Below, in pieces: positions 1 to 6,632 of a DNA stretch of 7,978 bases. The DNA is taken from assembly GCA_002432195.1 (NCBI GenBank), contig DJGG01000212.1:1-7978 (forward strand). The letters are read 5' to 3'. The stretch comes from Desulfobacteraceae bacterium UBA5852. Lineage in GTDB: Bacteria; Desulfobacterota; Desulfobacteria; Desulfobacterales; UBA5852. The notes below the pieces were generated by a model. The model was not told the DNA's origin. It saw only the letters and a program-made list of their open reading frames with translations, and made no database searches. The position numbers and the translations under genes were made by a program. The first letter of the stretch is position 1. Each line of letters begins with the position of its first letter.

Positions 1-2
1 TA

Positions 3-962
3 ACAACTGGGTCCACCGCCCCCATCATCTGCTGCTTCATGGGGGTCATCGACGTTTCCGCAGGCCTCAAGTACCTCCAGGCCCAAGGCATTCCGGTGTA
101 CCGTTTTCCGGAAAACGCCGCCAAGGCCTTCGGGGCGCTCTACCGCTACAGCCAGTGGCTGAACCGTCCGATCCTGGCCCCCTTCAGCCTGACCCACGAC
201 ACGGCCCGGGCCGCGGCCATCATTGACGCCTGCCAAAAGCGCGGCCAGACCTACCTGGGGGAACTGGACGGCCTGGAGCTGCTCGCCTGCTACGGGTTTA
301 CGACCCTGCCCACCGAATTGGCCACGGATGCCGAGCAGGCGGTGGCCATCGCCGGGAAGATGGGCCTTCCGGTGGTCATGAAGATCGTCTCGCCCCAGAT
401 CATCCACAAGAGCGACGCGGGGGGGGTCAAGGTGGGGCTGTCCACGGCCGCGGCGGTGCATGCGGCCTTTGGGGCCATCGTGGCCAACGCGCGGGCCTTC
501 GATGCCGCGGCCCGGGTGGAGGGCGTGCTGGTCCAGCCGATGGCCGCGCCGGGGGAGGAGGTCATCCTGGGGATGAGCCGCTACCCGGTTTTCGGGCCCT
601 TGCTCATGTTCGGGCTGGGAGGGGTCTTCGTGGAGGTGTTCAAGGATGTGGTCTTCCGCCTGGCGCCGGTGACGCGCAACTCGGCCCGCCGCATGCTCCA
701 CAGCATCCGCGGCGTGGAGCTGCTCAAGGGCTTCCGCGGCCGGCCCGCGGCCGACCTGGAGGGCCTCGAAAAGCTGCTGGTGGGGCTGTCGGACATGGTC
801 ATGGCCCACCCCCAGATCCGGGAACTGGACATCAACCCCCTGCGGGTCCATGCCCGGGGCCGGGGGCACACCGTGGCCGACTGCCGCATCATCCTCGATC
901 CGCCGGCTGACTGCTTCCACGCGGCCCAGACGGAAGCCGCCGGATCGCGTGAAGGCCTGTAG
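3..962 (+). CDS. Acetate--CoA ligase (ADP-forming) family protein, C-terminal part (partial at left edge)
   Basis: NDP-forming acyl-CoA synthetases interconvert acyl-CoA + ADP + Pi and acid + CoA + ATP in the cytoplasm. The reading frame is open to the left edge: twelve codons precede the first ATG (39) and continue the family pattern (an FMG motif at visible residues 12-14), so that ATG is not the start and 319 residues are visible. Visible residues 1 to about 60 are the end of the CoA-ligase domain, including GIPVYRFPENAAKA. From about residue 85 an ATP-grasp (beta-subunit type) domain follows, with VVMK (Lys127), HKSDAGGV (135-142), GLGGVFVEVFKDVVFRLAP (204-222) and ELDINPL (274-280). His135 may be the second phosphohistidine described for this family. 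The alpha-type domain with the main phosphohistidine must lie upstream. It is probably a fused alpha-beta protein; a separate beta subunit is unlikely given the CoA-ligase remnant. Substrate is not predictable. A 6-bp inverted repeat (961-966/988-993) spans the stop but lacks a T-tract. Confidence 0.9.
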   Translation, partial: TTGSTAPIICCFMGVIDVSAGLKYLQAQGIPVYRFPENAAKAFGALYRYSQWLNRPILAPFSLTHDTARAAAIIDACQKRGQTYLGELDGLELLACYGFTTLPTELATDAEQAVAIAGKMGLPVVMKIVSPQIIHKSDAGGVKVGLSTAAAVHAAFGAIVANARAFDAAARVEGVLVQPMAAPGEEVILGMSRYPVFGPLLMFGLGGVFVEVFKDVVFRLAPVTRNSARRMLHSIRGVELLKGFRGRPAADLEGLEKLLVGLSDMVMAHPQIRELDINPLRVHARGRGHTVADCRIILDPPADCFHAAQTEAAGSREGL

Positions 963-1016
963 GCCGTGGCGTTAGGGGAAGAATTGGCGGCCTTGCGGGG
1001 AGAATGAAAAATGATA

Positions 1017-1046
1017 TTGACAAGTGCGGAGGTCTATGCGTATTAC
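1017..1046 (+). promoter_or_regulatory. Candidate sigma70 promoter
   Basis: A perfect -35 hexamer TTGACA (1017-1022) is followed after 18 bases by TATTAC (1041-1046), which matches four of six -10 positions. Transcription would start near 1053. The site is 55 bases after the stop of the upstream gene and faces the structured region and terminator, so it would drive either a small RNA ending near 1269 or the leader of the transporter operon. The perfect -35 in a GC-rich region is the main support; the -10 is only fair. Confidence 0.5.
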
Positions 1047-1052
1047 ACGTTT

Positions 1053-1269
1053 AAGACTGCCGGCCGACAGGTAGAAAGGTGGCCCACTCCACTGGCTGGG
1101 ATGGGTTCCCGACTCGGTTGCCGGCCACCGCGCGCCACTCCCCACGGAAACGAGGCTTTCGCTCACCATGCGTTAAATATAGATACAAAACTTCAGCAGG
1201 GGTATTCGCCCCGGGAGAGCTACCCGATAGCCAGTGACCGCCGTTTGTGCGTCCCTGGCTATTTTTTTT
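1053..1269 (+). ncRNA. Candidate structured RNA: small RNA or attenuator leader of the TRAP operon, class unknown
   Basis: The segment between the candidate promoter and the intrinsic terminator would give an RNA of about 215 nt. Visible structure is a 7-bp stem GGTGGCC/GGCCACC (1078-1084/1123-1129), an A/T-rich probably single-stranded linker (1171-1190), and a GGGG/CCCC hairpin with a six-base loop (1199-1212). CACTGGCT at 1090-1097 is perfectly complementary to AGCCAGTG at 1229-1236, which includes most of the 5' arm of the terminator, so a terminator/antiterminator switch is possible. An alternative 5-bp pairing GGGTA/TACCC (1200-1204/1221-1225) abuts the terminator. I compared it by memory with TPP, cobalamin, SAM, glycine, c-di-GMP and 6S RNA patterns and saw no match. 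Whether it is free-standing or a leader is undecided. Confidence 0.35.
1227..1269 (+). terminator. Rho-independent terminator
   Basis: ATAGCCAG (1227-1234) pairs perfectly with CTGGCTAT (1255-1262). After one T/C mismatch the stem continues with GAC/GTC (1236-1238/1251-1253), and eight consecutive T bases follow (1262-1269). It lies about 215 bases before the binding protein gene and points the same way. It could end read-through from the acyl-CoA synthetase, end a small RNA, or act as an attenuator. Confidence 0.85.
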
Positions 1270-1285
1270 CGGGTTTTTATCAGTC

Positions 1286-1327
1286 GGTCGGCAGGTAGTC
1301 CGTCACCGGACGGGTAGGCGGCCGACC
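1286..1327 (+). promoter_or_regulatory. Nested hairpin in the leader of the binding protein gene
   Basis: GGTCGGC (1286-1292) pairs with GCCGACC (1321-1327), and inside it GTCCG (1298-1302) pairs with CGGAC (1307-1311) around a four-base loop. No T-tract follows, so it is not an intrinsic terminator. It could shape or protect the 5' untranslated RNA. Chance inverted repeats are frequent in GC-rich DNA, so the function is uncertain. Confidence 0.3.
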
Positions 1328-1335
1328 CTCAAGCA

Positions 1336-1375
1336 GGCACCGCTGCCGGGCAGGCCATCACGGTTCGGCGGTGCC
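1336..1375 (+). promoter_or_regulatory. Hairpin in the leader of the binding protein gene
   Basis: GGCACCGC (1336-1343) pairs perfectly with GCGGTGCC (1368-1375) across a 24-base loop. No T-tract follows. It stands eight bases after the previous hairpin and about 110 bases before the ATG, so both would be in the 5' untranslated RNA if transcription starts upstream. Function unknown. Confidence 0.3.
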
Positions 1376-1483
1376 GGGAATACCGATCCGCGGGGCGGGG
1401 AAAGGGGGGATGCGCGGGATTCGTCGGATGGGACGTCAGGATGCTTAGCCAACCAAGACATGCAACGAGAGGGGAGGATCAGG

Positions 1484-2523
1484 ATGCGTAGAAATCATCT
1501 TAAAGGGCAGGCGTGTGTATGGATCGGTGTGTTGGTGGTGGTGGCCATGCTGGCGCTGCCGATGCTTCCGGCCCCCAGTCAGGCCGCCGAGTACAAATGG
1601 AAGATCACCCAGGGCATTGCCGAGGATCACCCCGCCAGCGCCCGGTGCAAGCAGTACGCGGAAGTGGTCGACAAGGCCTCCCAGGGGCCATCAAGATGCA
1701 GTATTTCCCGGCCGGGGCCCTGGGCGACTGGATGGAGCAGATCGAGTCCAACCGCATGGGCACCCTGGAAATCTGCCTCAACGCGGGGTCGACCTCCTAT
1801 GACCCCAAGACCAACCTCATTTTCATGCCCTATGTCTTCGAGACCTGGGACGAGGCCCGGGCCGCCATCGGCACCGAAGGTTGGCTGACCCCGATCTTCG
1901 ACGACCTCTACTCCAAGATCGGCCTCAAAGTGCTGGGCATCTACCTGAACGCCTGGGACGGCATGGCCTTCACCAAGCGGGTGGACAAGGTCCCCACGAC
2001 ACCCGCCGAGTTCAAGGGCATCAAGATGCGGGTGCCCGCCATCCGGATTTTCGAGCTCTACATCCCGGCCCTGGGATTCATTTCCACGCCCATCGCTTTT
2101 TCGGAAACCTTCACGGCCCTGCAGACGGGCATCGTCGACGCGCGTTCGGCCTGCCCGGCGGTGGAAGCCTACGTGATGCGCGATGCCTTGAAGAGCTTCG
2201 TGCTCACCCGCGATGCCTTCGAGTACTGGTTCCTGACGATGAACAAGGGGTTGTGGGACAAGCTGTCCAAGGAGGACCAGGCCATTCTGCTCAAGTCCGC
2301 CGACCAGGTCATGGCCGATCAGGCCGTGGCCGCCGAGAAGGACGAAATGGGTTTCATGGAAAAGCTGAAGGCCGAAGGCATCACGGTCAAGCAGGTCAAC
2401 AGCGCGGAGTGGAAAGAGAGCGCCCGTCTGGTCCGGGCCAATGCCTGGCCGAAGATCGAGACCGAACTGCTCGGCAGCGAGCTCATGGAGAAGGTCAAGG
2501 CCCGCGCCACCAAGATCGACTGA
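1484..2523 (+). CDS. dctP: TRAP transporter substrate-binding protein (DctP family), with an apparent -1 frameshift near 1687
   Basis: Periplasmic binding protein that captures an organic acid and delivers it to the TRAP membrane subunits. The ATG at 1484 follows GGGGAGGA (1471-1478) and begins a Sec signal peptide: basic RRNHLK, a hydrophobic core (about residues 12-28), and likely cleavage after Ser-Gln-Ala34. Mature sequence runs from EYKWKITQGIAEDHPASARC to about 1687, then the family match jumps to the -1 frame: IKMQYFPAGALGDW and on to the stop at 2523. One missing G in the GGGG run at 1684-1687 explains this; restoring it gives SQGAIKMQYFP and a 346-residue protein, a normal family length. 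KGIKMRVPA carries the conserved ligand-binding Arg (about residue 183), followed by PIAFSETFTALQTGIVDA. Unrestored, the frame starting at 1484 ends at 1888. Sequencing error, real mutation or ribosomal slippage on GGG are all possible. The dctP symbol denotes the family; the ligand need not be a C4-dicarboxylate. Confidence 0.88.
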
Positions 2524-2564
2524 CGGCGCGTCACGCGACTCTCCGGGAAGGTGGATCAGGAAAC

Positions 2565-2595
2565 GGGAGGGGGGCCCGCATCACGCCCCCCTCCC
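2565..2595 (+). promoter_or_regulatory. Perfect 11-bp hairpin between dctP and dctQ
   Basis: GGGAGGGGGGC (2565-2575) pairs with GCCCCCCTCCC (2585-2595) around a nine-base loop. No T-tract follows; the next bases lead into the ribosome binding site of the small membrane subunit. Stable hairpins after binding protein genes are known in other transport operons to protect the upstream message and keep the binding protein more abundant than the membrane parts. That role is inferred here. It may also cause partial termination. Confidence 0.55.
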
Positions 2596-2619
2596 ATCCT
2601 GGGAAAAGGAGAACACCCC

Positions 2620-3153
2620 ATGTGGGAGACATTCAAAGCAGCCATGGGCGCCGTGGACAAGGCCTTCGAAAAATGCGCGTCGGTGCTCATCATCACCGGC
2701 GCCATCATCGTGACCCTGACGGTGGTCATCCAGGTGGTGCTGCGCTACGTGCTCAAGCTGCCGCTGTTCGGGCTGGAGGAGTTCTCGCGCCTGATCGCGG
2801 TGTGGATCTACTTTCTCGGCGCCTATTACGGCACCCGCGATGACAGTCATGTCCAGGGGGATGTGGCGGCGCGCCTGTTCACCACGGCCCGCTCCCAGTC
2901 CATCCTGAAAACGGTCACCTGGGCCCTGAGCCTGCTCGCCTGCGCGCTCTTTCTGTATCACGCGGGCACGTATTCCTTCTGGCTCTATGGCACCGGGGAG
3001 CGCACCACGGGGCTCTGGTGGCCGCGCATCTACACCGTGGGCTCCATGTTTGTGGGGGCGCTGCTGATGACCATTTACTCCCTGGCCAACGTGGTCAAGC
3101 ATCTGGAGATCACCATGGCAATGGCGGCCGGGCCTGCGGGAGGTGAATCATGA
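2620..3153 (+). CDS. dctQ: TRAP transporter small membrane subunit (DctQ family)
   Basis: Small integral membrane subunit of a tripartite ATP-independent periplasmic transporter; it partners with the large subunit, which carries the transport path. The frame is open further upstream, but ATG 2620 is chosen because AAAAGGAG (2604-2611) precedes it at good distance and the family normally begins just before the first membrane helix. The product is 177 residues, usual for the family. Four hydrophobic segments are visible at about 19-41, 54-71, 95-117 and 136-158. The family signature is present: VVLRYVLKLPLFGLEEFSRL with Glu53-Glu54 and Arg57, then WIYFLGAYYGTRDDSH with His77. Its stop overlaps the start of the large subunit by four bases (ATGA), which suggests translational coupling. 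Confidence 0.93.
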   Translation: MWETFKAAMGAVDKAFEKCASVLIITGAIIVTLTVVIQVVLRYVLKLPLFGLEEFSRLIAVWIYFLGAYYGTRDDSHVQGDVAARLFTTARSQSILKTVTWALSLLACALFLYHAGTYSFWLYGTGERTTGLWWPRIYTVGSMFVGALLMTIYSLANVVKHLEITMAMAAGPAGGES

Positions 3154-4451
3154 CGATCGTGCTGTTGGTAATGGCCCTGGTGGTCGTGATCATGCTCCTG
3201 GGAGTGCCGGTGGGCTTTGCCTTCGGGCTCGGCGGGTTCGCCATGCTGGCCCTCACCGGCCTGGATCCTCGGTTTGCCATGCCGGCCGCCTTCCGCAACC
3301 TGGAGTCCTTCACCCTGCTGGCCCTGCCGCTCTTCATCATGGCCGGCGGACTGATGAAGGACGCCGACATTTCCACCCGCCTGATCGCCTTCACCCAGTC
3401 GTTTCTCGGCCGGGTGCGCGGGGGGCTGGGGATGGTCTGCGTGGTCTGCTGCACCATCTTCGGGGCGATTTCCGGTTCGGCGTCGGCCGCCATCGCCGGT
3501 ATCGGTTCGGTGATGATTCCCGAAATGGTCAAGGCCGGCTACCCCCGGGGTTACTCCACCGGGCTCGTGGCCTGCTCCTCCCTGCTGGCCCTGCTGATTC
3601 CGCCCAGCATCCCCATGATCGTCTTCGCCATGACCGCCCAGATTTCCATCCTGGCGGCCTTTTTGAGCACCCTCATCCCCGGCATCCTGATGATGATCGT
3701 CTACTGCATCATCAACCAGGTCATGTGCCGGAAGTTCAAGGGATTGACCATCGCCCCCAAGATCAGCGCCGGGGAACGGCTCGGCGAAATCGGACGCTCC
3801 ACGAAGCATGCCGGCTGGGCGCTGTTCATGCCCATTCTGGTGCTGGGGGGGATTTACGGCGGCATCTTCACCCCCACCGAGGCGGCCGGCATGTCGGCCG
3901 TCTACGCGGTGCTGGTGGGTTTCGTGGCCTACAAGACCATGACCTTCAAGGGGATGTGCGGCAACCTCAAGGGATCCATGATCACCTCGGGCGTCGTGAT
4001 GATCCTCCTGTTCTTCATCCTGATGGTCAGCCGCATCATGGTCACCTACCAGGTGCCCCAGGCCATGACCCAGATGATCTTCTCGGTGACCAGCAACAAG
4101 TGGGTCGTCCTGATGATGCTCAACGTGATCCTGCTGCTCATGGGCATGCTGGTGGACGACGTTTCGGGCAACATCCTCTCCGCCGCGCTGCTGCTGCCCA
4201 TCGCCCAGTCGGTGGGGATCGACCCGGTGCACTTCGCGGCCATATCGGTGACCAATCTCTCCCTGGGCAACATCACCCCGCCGTGCGCGCCGATGCTCTA
4301 CCTGGCCGGCCTGATCGGCGGCAACCTGCCCCTGAACGAATACGTCAAGCCGGCATCGGTCTTCATGCTCCTGGGCAATATACCGGTGATCCTGCTGGTG
4401 ACCTACGTGCCGGGATTCGCCATGGTGCTGGTCAATATCTTCATCAAATAG
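3150..4451 (+). CDS. dctM: TRAP transporter large membrane subunit (DctM family)
   Basis: Large inner-membrane subunit that carries out cation-coupled uptake of the substrate handed over by the binding protein. It has 433 residues, typical of the family, and is hydrophobic throughout with about a dozen membrane segments. Family motifs include GVPVGFAFGLGGFAML (18-33), ALPLFIMAGGLMKDADIS (58-75), FGAISGSASAAIAGIGSVMIPEM (104-126), GYPRGYSTG (130-138), LIPPSIPMI (149-157) and FTPTEAAGMSAVYA in the middle. The ATG overlaps the small subunit stop (ATGA) and GGGAGGTGA lies just upstream. With the two preceding genes it forms a complete transporter set. An 84-base gap follows before the enzyme genes; it contains a weak interrupted inverted repeat (4461-4482) and no terminator, so co-transcription is likely. 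Confidence 0.95.
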   Translation: MTIVLLVMALVVVIMLLGVPVGFAFGLGGFAMLALTGLDPRFAMPAAFRNLESFTLLALPLFIMAGGLMKDADISTRLIAFTQSFLGRVRGGLGMVCVVCCTIFGAISGSASAAIAGIGSVMIPEMVKAGYPRGYSTGLVACSSLLALLIPPSIPMIVFAMTAQISILAAFLSTLIPGILMMIVYCIINQVMCRKFKGLTIAPKISAGERLGEIGRSTKHAGWALFMPILVLGGIYGGIFTPTEAAGMSAVYAVLVGFVAYKTMTFKGMCGNLKGSMITSGVVMILLFFILMVSRIMVTYQVPQAMTQMIFSVTSNKWVVLMMLNVILLLMGMLVDDVSGNILSAALLLPIAQSVGIDPVHFAAISVTNLSLGNITPPCAPMLYLAGLIGGNLPLNEYVKPASVFMLLGNIPVILLVTYVPGFAMVLVNIFIK

Positions 4452-4535
4452 GCTTAGGCTTCCGCTGGAGTTCTCCGACGGATAGGGCGTTCAATCGGGA
4501 AGTTCATATCGACCTGGAAGGAAAGGAACCAACGC

Positions 4536-5312
4536 ATGACGGAAGAAGCCGTTCGTTACGAGAGAAAAGGCAATGTGGGTTTCATCATCTTCAACCGGCC
4601 GCATCGGCTCAATGCCATCAACGGCCAGTTCCTCGACGATTTCATCAAGCAGCTGATCGTGGCCATGAAGGACGTAGAGGCCGCCACCGTGGTAATGACC
4701 GGAACCGGGCGGGCCTTCTGCGCCGGTGAGGACCTCAAGGAAACCTCGGCGGGCAAGACCTTCGAGCAGTGGGTGGAGGAGTCCGACAAGCTCCAGGACA
4801 TCCAGCGCCTGACCTTGCGCCTGAACAAGCCCCTCATCGGCATGTGCCGGGGGTACGCCGTGGGCGGCGGCTGCGAGTTCGCCCTGAGCTGCGATTTTCG
4901 CGTGGCGGACGAAACGGCCAAATTCGGCTTCCCCGAAACCGGCATCGGCCTGACCATCACCCAGGCCGGCACCAAGCTGCTCAGCCAGATCGTCGGCCTG
5001 GGCAAGGCCAAGGAACTGGCCTTTACCGGTGAGTTCATCGACGCCCAGGAGGCCCTGCGCATCGGCATGGTCAACTACGTGGTGCCCGCCGCTGAACTGG
5101 AGAAGAAGACCCTGGAGCTCTGCGAGGTGATCGGCAAGCGCTCGCCCATGTCGCTGCGCCTGACGCGTTGCGCCATCGACCAGGGGCTGCACTGCAGCTT
5201 CGAGCAGATCATGGAAATCGAAACAGCCCACCTTATGGCGGTGGGCGGGGCGGGCAACGAGAAGACCTTCGTGGAGCGCCGCATGAAGGAACACGGAATG
5301 GCGAAAAACTGA
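4536..5312 (+). CDS. Enoyl-CoA hydratase/isomerase family protein (crotonase fold)
   Basis: Likely a cytoplasmic enzyme that hydrates or isomerises an enoyl-CoA in the breakdown of the imported acid. It has 258 residues, a normal length. The oxyanion-hole segments are visible: FCAGEDLKE (61-69) and GYAVGGGCEFALSCD (106-120). Both acidic residues used by classical hydratases are kept: Glu114 in GGGCE and Glu134 in FGFPE. The segment after Glu134 is GIGLTITQAGTKLL, in place of the common proline/glycine-rich PGxGGTQRL, so the substrate may be unusual. The C-terminal part (FTGEFIDAQEALRIGMVNYVV) is standard. ATG 4536 follows a GGAAGGAAAGG site (4517-4527). The 22-base gap to the next gene indicates an operon. 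Other crotonase activities such as ring opening or dehalogenation cannot be excluded. Confidence 0.9.
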   Translation: MTEEAVRYERKGNVGFIIFNRPHRLNAINGQFLDDFIKQLIVAMKDVEAATVVMTGTGRAFCAGEDLKETSAGKTFEQWVEESDKLQDIQRLTLRLNKPLIGMCRGYAVGGGCEFALSCDFRVADETAKFGFPETGIGLTITQAGTKLLSQIVGLGKAKELAFTGEFIDAQEALRIGMVNYVVPAAELEKKTLELCEVIGKRSPMSLRLTRCAIDQGLHCSFEQIMEIETAHLMAVGGAGNEKTFVERRMKEHGMAKN

Positions 5313-5334
5313 GCCTGAAAAGGAGGAAACGCTC

Positions 5335-6552
5335 ATGAACTCGGGTGCGAACCACGGCATGGCGCTGGAAGGCGTGAAGGTGCTGGACCTGACCATCGCG
5401 TACAACGGCCCCTTCTGCACCATGAACCTGGCCGACCACGGTGCCGACGTGATCAAGATCGAACGGCCCGTGGTGGGGGACGGCACGCGCTGGTGGCCGC
5501 CCTTCCGAAACGGCCAGACCGGCATCAACGACAGCGGCTACTACGCGTTTCTCAACCGCAACAAGCGAGGCATCACCCTCAACCTGCAAAGCGAAAAGGG
5601 GAAGAGCATCTTCAAGGAAATGGTCAAGACCGCCGACGTGGTGGTCAACAACTTCAAGGCCGGCACCATGGAAAAGCTGGGGCTGGGCTACGAGGACCTG
5701 AAGGCGGTCAACCCCCGGATCATCTATGCATCGGCCTCGGGTTTCGGGTCCTACGGGCCCATGAAGGACCGACCGGCCTACGACATCATCGCCCAGGCGC
5801 TCGGCGGCATCATGAGCATCTGCGGGTACCCCGACGGCCCTCCGGTCAAGGTGGGGCCGGCCGTGGGGGACAACTTCACCGGCACCTACATGGCCCTGGG
5901 AATCGCCATGGCCCTGTACCGGCGGGAAAAGACCGGGGTCGGCCAGCAGCTGGAAGTCGCCATGACCGACACCATCTTCTCGATTCTGGAAGCGGCCGTG
6001 ATCAGCTACACCCTCACCGGCAAGATGCACGGGCGCGTCGGCAACATCGACCCGTACACCTCGCCCTTCGACATGTTCAAGACCAAGGACGGCTACGTGG
6101 TCATCGCCGCCTCCAGCGACATCCTGTGGGAAAAGCTGTGCCATGTCATGGAGTGCCCGGCCATGCTGGAAGACCCGAAGCTCGCGGACATCGGCCTGCG
6201 CTGCGAGAACTATTACCCCATCGTGGAACCGGTCATGCGCCAATGGGTCGAGGCGCGCACCAGCGCGGAAGTCGACCGCGTTCTCGGTGAGGCCGGAATC
6301 CCCGTGGCCCCGGTGCTGGAGATCGACCAGGTGGTCAATCACCCCAACACCAAGGCCCGCGAGATGCTGGTGGAGGTCGAGCACCCGACCCTGGGCAAGA
6401 TCCGCATCCCGGGCATCCCCATCAAGATGTTCGGCACACCGGGGCGCATTCGCCGGTCCGCACCGCTTCTGGGGGAACACAACCAGGAAGTCTGCGAAGA
6501 GCTGGGCCTGGCGGATTGCCAGGACAACCTGAAAGAGGCCGGTTTGGTTTAG
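5335..6552 (+). CDS. Family III CoA-transferase (CaiB/BaiF type)
   Basis: Transfers CoA between a donor thioester and an organic acid without ATP, through an aspartyl-CoA intermediate; members act on formate/oxalate, carnitine, aromatic succinates and bile acids. The 405-residue product has the family's usual length. The N-terminal CoA-binding part is clear (LEGVKVLDLTIAYNGPFC, LADHGADVIKIERP, NRNKRGITLNL). NNFKAGTMEKLGLGYEDL and SGFGSYGPMKDRPAYD (135-150) follow. The catalytic Asp is probably Asp179 in VGDNFTGTY. TGVGQQLEVAMTDTIFS and the C-terminal GIPVAPVLEIDQVVNHP complete the match. AGGAGG (5321-5326) sits at good distance from ATG 5335. Next to the transporter and crotonase, its likely job is activating the imported acid. 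The acid and donor cannot be read from the sequence. Confidence 0.93.
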   Translation: MNSGANHGMALEGVKVLDLTIAYNGPFCTMNLADHGADVIKIERPVVGDGTRWWPPFRNGQTGINDSGYYAFLNRNKRGITLNLQSEKGKSIFKEMVKTADVVVNNFKAGTMEKLGLGYEDLKAVNPRIIYASASGFGSYGPMKDRPAYDIIAQALGGIMSICGYPDGPPVKVGPAVGDNFTGTYMALGIAMALYRREKTGVGQQLEVAMTDTIFSILEAAVISYTLTGKMHGRVGNIDPYTSPFDMFKTKDGYVVIAASSDILWEKLCHVMECPAMLEDPKLADIGLRCENYYPIVEPVMRQWVEARTSAEVDRVLGEAGIPVAPVLEIDQVVNHPNTKAREMLVEVEHPTLGKIRIPGIPIKMFGTPGRIRRSAPLLGEHNQEVCEELGLADCQDNLKEAGLV

Positions 6553-6615
6553 CGGCCCGTGGTTCAATGCGGTACACCGTGGGGACATGGCGAGCCGGCG
6601 CCACCCCGCGAACAC

Positions 6616-6632
6616 GGGAGGAGAGAGCAGTG
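6616..6632 (+). promoter_or_regulatory. Ribosome binding site and GTG start of the thiolase gene
   Basis: GGGAGGAGAG (6616-6625) is followed after four bases by GTG (6630-6632). This decides the start: the open frame reaches upstream to an ATG at 6516, inside the CoA-transferase gene, but those extra codons (6516-6629) encode Arg- and Pro-rich residues unlike any thiolase. Thiolases normally begin, as here, with (M)KEVVIVSACRTAIGAFGGSL. Confidence 0.75.

Larger units (their letters stand above)
963..1483 (+). other. Non-coding region of about 520 bases with promoter, terminator and several hairpins
   Basis: No convincing gene lies here. The short open frames lack ribosome binding sites and resemble no family I know. 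In order, the region holds a sigma70-like promoter, a hairpin with 7-bp arms (1078-1084/1123-1129), an AT-rich patch (1171-1190) that stands out from the GC-rich surroundings, a small hairpin with four-base G and C arms (1199-1202/1209-1212), an intrinsic terminator, two further hairpins (1286-1327, 1336-1375) and the ribosome binding site of the binding protein gene. I could not match it to a known riboswitch or small RNA class. It separates the acyl-CoA synthetase from the transporter operon. Confidence 0.75.

Noticed and set aside
1155..1183. Second promoter with TATAGA (1178-1183) as -10
   Set aside because: No acceptable -35 element at the required distance; the AT-rich patch may instead be an unpaired RNA linker.
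1011..1298. Open frame of 95 codons in the gap before the transporter
   Set aside because: No ribosome binding site, no recognisable domain, and it runs through the promoter, the hairpins and the intrinsic terminator.
1431..1444. Possible sigma54 promoter (GG and GC separated by ten bases) before the binding protein gene
   Set aside because: Spacing is right and TGC is present in the -12 part, but the -24 element matches only at GG, which is expected by chance in this GC-rich region.
1247..1483. Upstream extension of the binding protein frame to an earlier ATG
   Set aside because: The added residues lie before the signal peptide, cross the terminator and lack a ribosome binding site; the ATG at 1484 has a strong one.
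3075..4232. Long minus-strand open frame of 385 codons opposite the large TRAP subunit
   Set aside because: Composition is dominated by His, Asp, Gly and Gln, as expected from the antisense of GC-rich membrane protein codons; the plus strand holds a clear DctM gene.
4461..4482. Interrupted inverted repeat between the large TRAP subunit and the crotonase
   Set aside because: Arms of four bases only, with mismatches and no T-tract; not a credible terminator.
5233..6615. Minus-strand open frame of 460 codons opposite the CoA-transferase
   Set aside because: Antisense shadow of a well-supported gene, with low-complexity residues and no family resemblance. The same applies to the 466-codon frame opposite the thiolase.
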